Source: Chelydra serpentina (lineage: Eukaryota; Chordata; Testudines; Chelydridae). Taken from it: a stretch of DNA of 64,000 bases. Each line of letters starts with the position of its first letter. Positions within the stretch are counted from its first letter, which is position 1. Under the pieces are notes generated by a model that saw only the letters and a program-made list of their open reading frames with translations, ran no database searches and was not told the origin of the DNA. The stretch covers positions 1,550,001 to 1,614,000 of the forward strand of contig JBAIAC010000132.1 of NCBI GenBank assembly GCA_037349315.1. The letters are read 5' to 3'. A program made the position numbers and the translations under genes. This document shows, one piece after another, positions 60,619 to 64,000 of this stretch.

Positions 60619-60836
60619 GGCAGACGGTTAAGAAGCAGGGCACAATCCGTCCAAGTTGGTTGTGTGTTCTAGATTCAGATTTCGCCACGTGTCGGATTAT
60701 GGATTATGTGCCTTTGATGACTTTTTACACCAAATTTGCTATTTGGGGATCACTTAAGCATTATGTGCAGACGACTGGAAATGTTTTTATTAAGCTGTAT
60801 TTTAGATCATTTTAACATTAGCTTGACTCAAAATTT

Positions 60837-60995
60837 TAAATCTGTTCTTATGGCTTTAATAACTGATACTTCCTCTATCTGAGGACTATCTATTAAACTG
60901 ATTTTTGGAATAGGGAGATGGAATGGCAGCTTTCTCCATCCACTGCACACATCGCCGTTATTGCAGTACTGGACCTCCAGGAACGGTGGACCTCC
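60837..60995 (+). pseudogene. U2-like pseudogene, unit 13
   Basis: Same sequence as unit 1. Confidence 0.83.
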
Positions 60996-61896
60996 CTGTG
61001 GGGAGAATATCATGGCTGAAGAGCAGCGAAGAAACGTGGTGTTGTCTGTGTTAACATTTGGTTTGTACTAAGAGTACGGTTTTGAGTCATTTGTAACTCT
61101 TTGGTTAGTTATTAGGAAGATCTTATTAGTAGGCCTCTGAGTTGAAAGGCTGCTCTTGCAGATTTTACTTTGTCATTGCTCGTAGGTCAGTTAAACAGCT
61201 GCTTTCTTAGTCTATTCTGTGTCGGTTCTTAAACCGCTCTCCTTAGTACACCGTCCGGAATTGATTGCACGGTTTGGATCATTCTTTCCCTCGTCTCCCC
61301 ACAGAAAAGAAATTTTCCATCCCTTTCCCGTTGGGAAAACGCCACCGTTTTAACTTAGGAAACAGTCTCGGTAAATCTTTTGCCCAGACCAGGGATAGTT
61401 CACAGGAGCAGAAGAGGAGGAAGGTTGCGGCCCTTTGAGTCAGATTCATAGCGTTTAAGGCCAGAAGGAGCCAGCCGATCACCTCAGAGGGACTGAGGTG
61501 CACCAATGCCCGAGGCCCTGCAATGGCAAGGAGTTGAGTTGATGCAATTGACTGTATGTTTGAGATAGTTCTGTGGGAAGGAGCAGAAAAGAGCATTGGG
61601 GCTGCAGTCTAGCGCTTGCACAGGCTTTCGGTGCCCTGTTCTGCTGTAAGAGTGAACACTGAGAGATTGCTGGTCACAGGTGGGTTTGTGCAAATTAGGA
61701 GTGTCCAGGGAACTGCCTTTGAACAGAATTGTGTGTTAAGGGTTCTTGCTTTGAATTCTTCCACTGGAGTCATTTCGGGGAAGTGATCCTCACTTAGCGT
61801 TACCCAGTGATGGTGTTTGTTACGTGTCTCGGAGCTCGTCACGGTGAGGTAGAAAGCGTTGGGGGCAGGGGTGTGCGTGCGTCACAGAGTCTCCGC

Positions 61897-62087
61897 ATCG
61901 CTTCTCGGCTCCTCGGAGCTCAGATCAAGTGTAGTATGTGTTCTTATCAGTTTAATATCTGGTAGGTCCTTTAGTTGAGGACTGTATATTAAATGGATTT
62001 TTGAAACAGGGGGATGGAAGAGGAGCTTGCTCGGTCCACCCTATGCATCAACCTGGTATTGCAGTGTCTCCAGGACCGGTGCGTCTC
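61897..62087 (+). ncRNA. RNU2: U2 snRNA gene, unit 14 (change beside branch-recognition sequence)
   Basis: A private C-to-G change at 61938 (GTAGTATGTG) lies two bases after the GTAGTA branch-recognition core, in the extended U2/intron helix region, which is otherwise invariant in the array. Confidence 0.88.
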
Positions 62088-62276
62088 CTTTTGGGGAGAA
62101 TGTTCTGGTTAGAAAAGCAGGAAGAGTTTTACGGTGATGATGCTTCTTTAAAGCAGATTTTTTTCAAGTAGTTGAAAAATCTGAGTTCTTTAGCTAGCGC
62201 TTTGGCTTCTTTATGATAAAATACCGTTACGATGTCTTGGGAGCATTTTGTGAGTCTATAACAGTGAGGTTCTTTC

Positions 62277-62659
62277 TTGCCCCATCTCAGAAAAAGATAG
62301 ATTAGAATTGGAAAGACTCAGAAAAAAGGGGCAACAAAACGATGAGGGGATATGGGACTGCGTCTGTATAAGAAGAGATTAATCAGATTGGGACTTTTCA
62401 GCTGGGAAAAGGGACGACTAAAGGGGGATACGATGGAGGTCTATAAAATCATGACTGGTGTGGAGAAAGTAAATAAAGAAGTGTTATTGACTCCTTCTCA
62501 TAACACAAGGTCTAGGGGTCACCAAATGAAATTAATAGGTAGCAGGTTTAAAACAAACAAACGGAAGTGTTTCTTCCCACAACACACAGTCAACCTGTGG
62601 AACTCTTTGCCACAGGATGTTCTGTAGGCCAAGACTATAACAGGGTTCAAAAAAGAACT
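62277..62659 (+). mobile_element. CR1 fragment, sense (unit 14)
   Basis: Same relic with the TAG stop. Confidence 0.82.
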
Positions 62660-62938
62660 TTGTTGGACTGACCGCCTGTGGGAAGCGCGGACACGCCAAG
62701 GGCTAGAAGCAGGGAAGAAGAGACCAAAGGAGCCAGTGGAACCTCGGCTTGAGTCAAGAGAAGACACAGGCATCAAGTGTCTTCTTAGAGCAGCCGACAG
62801 AATAGGCCTGTCATGAAAAGATGGGAAAACAGCCCCAGTAACAGATAAAGACACTGCTTCAACACAGGCTAAGGAAAAATTACAGAGTGCTCCAAAGAAC
62901 ACTTCCTGAGATCTTGCTTTCTTTCCACAACTGCGCAC

Positions 62939-63102
62939 CAGGGGAAAGCGCGAACGCAGTCCCCCACTACCACAAATTCTGCAGTTGAGTTTCCCACATT
63001 TGGGGAAATCACAGAGGTCAGCACACCCGCAGTGCAATGGATGAGCCTCACGCTGGGAAAACCACCTTGCTGATCATGGTATCTCCCCTGCCAGGTAAGT
63101 AT
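62939..63102 (-). ncRNA. RNU1: U1 snRNA gene, unit 14
   Basis: Array-consensus sequence over all 164 nt; the full promoter is still inside the window. Confidence 0.95.
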
Positions 63103-63388
63103 AAGTCCCCACCGCTCAGCCGCCGCCTGCCCTCGCTCGCCCAACACTCTCAACCCACGGTGGGGAACGCCCCAGCCAGCCTCCCTCGCCCCACCCCCAC
63201 TACCACGAGCTGCCCCGTCCTGGCCCCTGGGCCACACTCTTCTCCACACCCAGCCCCAGGTGCCAGATTCCCGCCCTGCTCGGTAGCCTGCTCCCACAAT
63301 GCTCTGCTCGCACACATATCTGCAAACGTGCTCACGCGGCACCGCCCCTCCGGAAACAGAGAAAACATGGGGATTCGTTATTCTAATT

Positions 63389-63681
63389 CAGGGATAGGCA
63401 ACCTATGGCACGCGTGCCAAAGGCGGCACGCGAGCTGATTTTCAGTGGCGCTCACACCGGTCCAGGGGGCTCTGCATTTTAATTTAATTTTAAATGAAGC
63501 TTCTTAAACATTTTAAAAACCTTATTTACTTTATATACAACAATAGTTTAGTTCTATATTTTAGACTTATAGAAAGAGAGCTTCTGAAAACGTTAAAATG
63601 CATTACTGGCACGCAAAACCTTAAATTAGACTGAATAAATGAAGACTCGGAACACCACTTCTGAAAGGTTGCCGACCCCTG
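63389..63681. mobile_element. hAT-type MITE (unit 14)
   Basis: Same element. Confidence 0.83.
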
Positions 63682-64000
63682 CTTTAGATTGTATAATTTG
63701 GGTGTCTTTCTCTCGTGGTCTCCATGGAGAGGAATATTTAGGAATTTCTCCTTTTCGGGGGGGGGGTTCATTTCAGTGAGGTTGTTACCTCTCCTTTAAC
63801 AACAGCAACACCTTCTGGTTGGACTTTGCTGCTCGAACTTCTCTGGAAGGCTGAAGCTTAAATTGTAAAAAACCAGAGCTTTGGAAAATATGGTTTATAT
63901 ATGTAGAGCTTGATGTGTTAGCGAGATGTTTTTCCAGCAGGGGACTATTTTGTGATCTCTGTTCCTCTTGCTCTTTGGTTTCATAAGTTTTTGGTGTTAG

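Larger units (their letters stand above)
56633..61327. repeat. Tandem unit 13 (4695 bp)
   Basis: The single extra base is the CR1 indel near 57888. It combines the C marker of the 3/6/9/12 class with the T form of the U1 distal site, so it breaks the three-unit pattern. Confidence 0.97.
61328..64000. repeat. Tandem unit 14, cut by the window end (2673 bp)
   Basis: It covers the U2 gene, sense CR1 fragment, U1 gene and first hAT MITE; the window stops in the stretch just before the second arm of the 34-bp inverted repeat. G-run of 10. Confidence 0.97.

Noticed and set aside
1..64000. CRISPR array, prokaryotic operon or phage
   Set aside because: The repeat unit is 4.7 kb with vertebrate snRNA genes and retroelements; there are no short regular spacers and no prokaryotic genes.

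Overview
The window is eukaryotic. It is almost entirely a head-to-tail tandem array: 13 complete copies and one partial copy of a unit of about 4.69 kb, running past both window edges. It contains no protein-coding gene. Each unit carries small nuclear RNA genes of the spliceosome: a U1 snRNA gene on the minus strand (164 bp), a U2 snRNA gene on the plus strand (about 191 bp), and a second, 5'-degraded U2-like pseudogene on the plus strand. The window therefore holds 14 U1 genes, 14 U2 genes and 13 U2-like relics. Identification of U1 and U2 rests on comparison with the canonical vertebrate RNAs from memory: exact 5' ends, Sm sites, branch-point recognition sequence, U1A loop and promoter parts.

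Layout of one unit, in first-unit coordinates (the start point is arbitrary): U2 distal octamer 361-368, U2 PSE 512-531, U2 gene 570-760, U2 3' box 781-796, sense fragment of a CR1-type LINE 950-1332, U1 3' box 1588-1604, U1 gene on the minus strand 1612-1775, U1 PSE 1818-1834, U1 distal element 1964-2000, hAT-type MITE 2062-2354, a 34-bp inverted repeat with arms at 2029-2062 and 2774-2807, an antisense CR1 fragment 2920-3985 split by a second hAT-like element 3334-3783, then the U2-like pseudogene 4204-4362. U1 and U2 are convergent. Both have TATA-less RNA polymerase II snRNA-type promoters with the PSE at about -40 to -59 and a distal element near -200.

The units are strongly homogenised. 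Every difference in unit length is explained by a G-run of 9 to 11, one extra GTT in unit 7, a 1-bp indel in the CR1 fragment (units 5, 9, 11, 13), an 8-bp deletion in the U2 gene of unit 8, and a 295-bp Harbinger-type MITE with a TTA target duplication in unit 12. Two single-base markers recur in units 3, 6, 9 and 12, hinting at a three-unit higher-order period. The host is probably a turtle: the CR1 subfamily, both MITE types and a short dispersed-repeat fragment near 113-160 all resemble repeats I associate with turtle genomes. That is recall, not a search result. Long reading frames here are relics of LINEs, antisense of snRNA genes, or chance.
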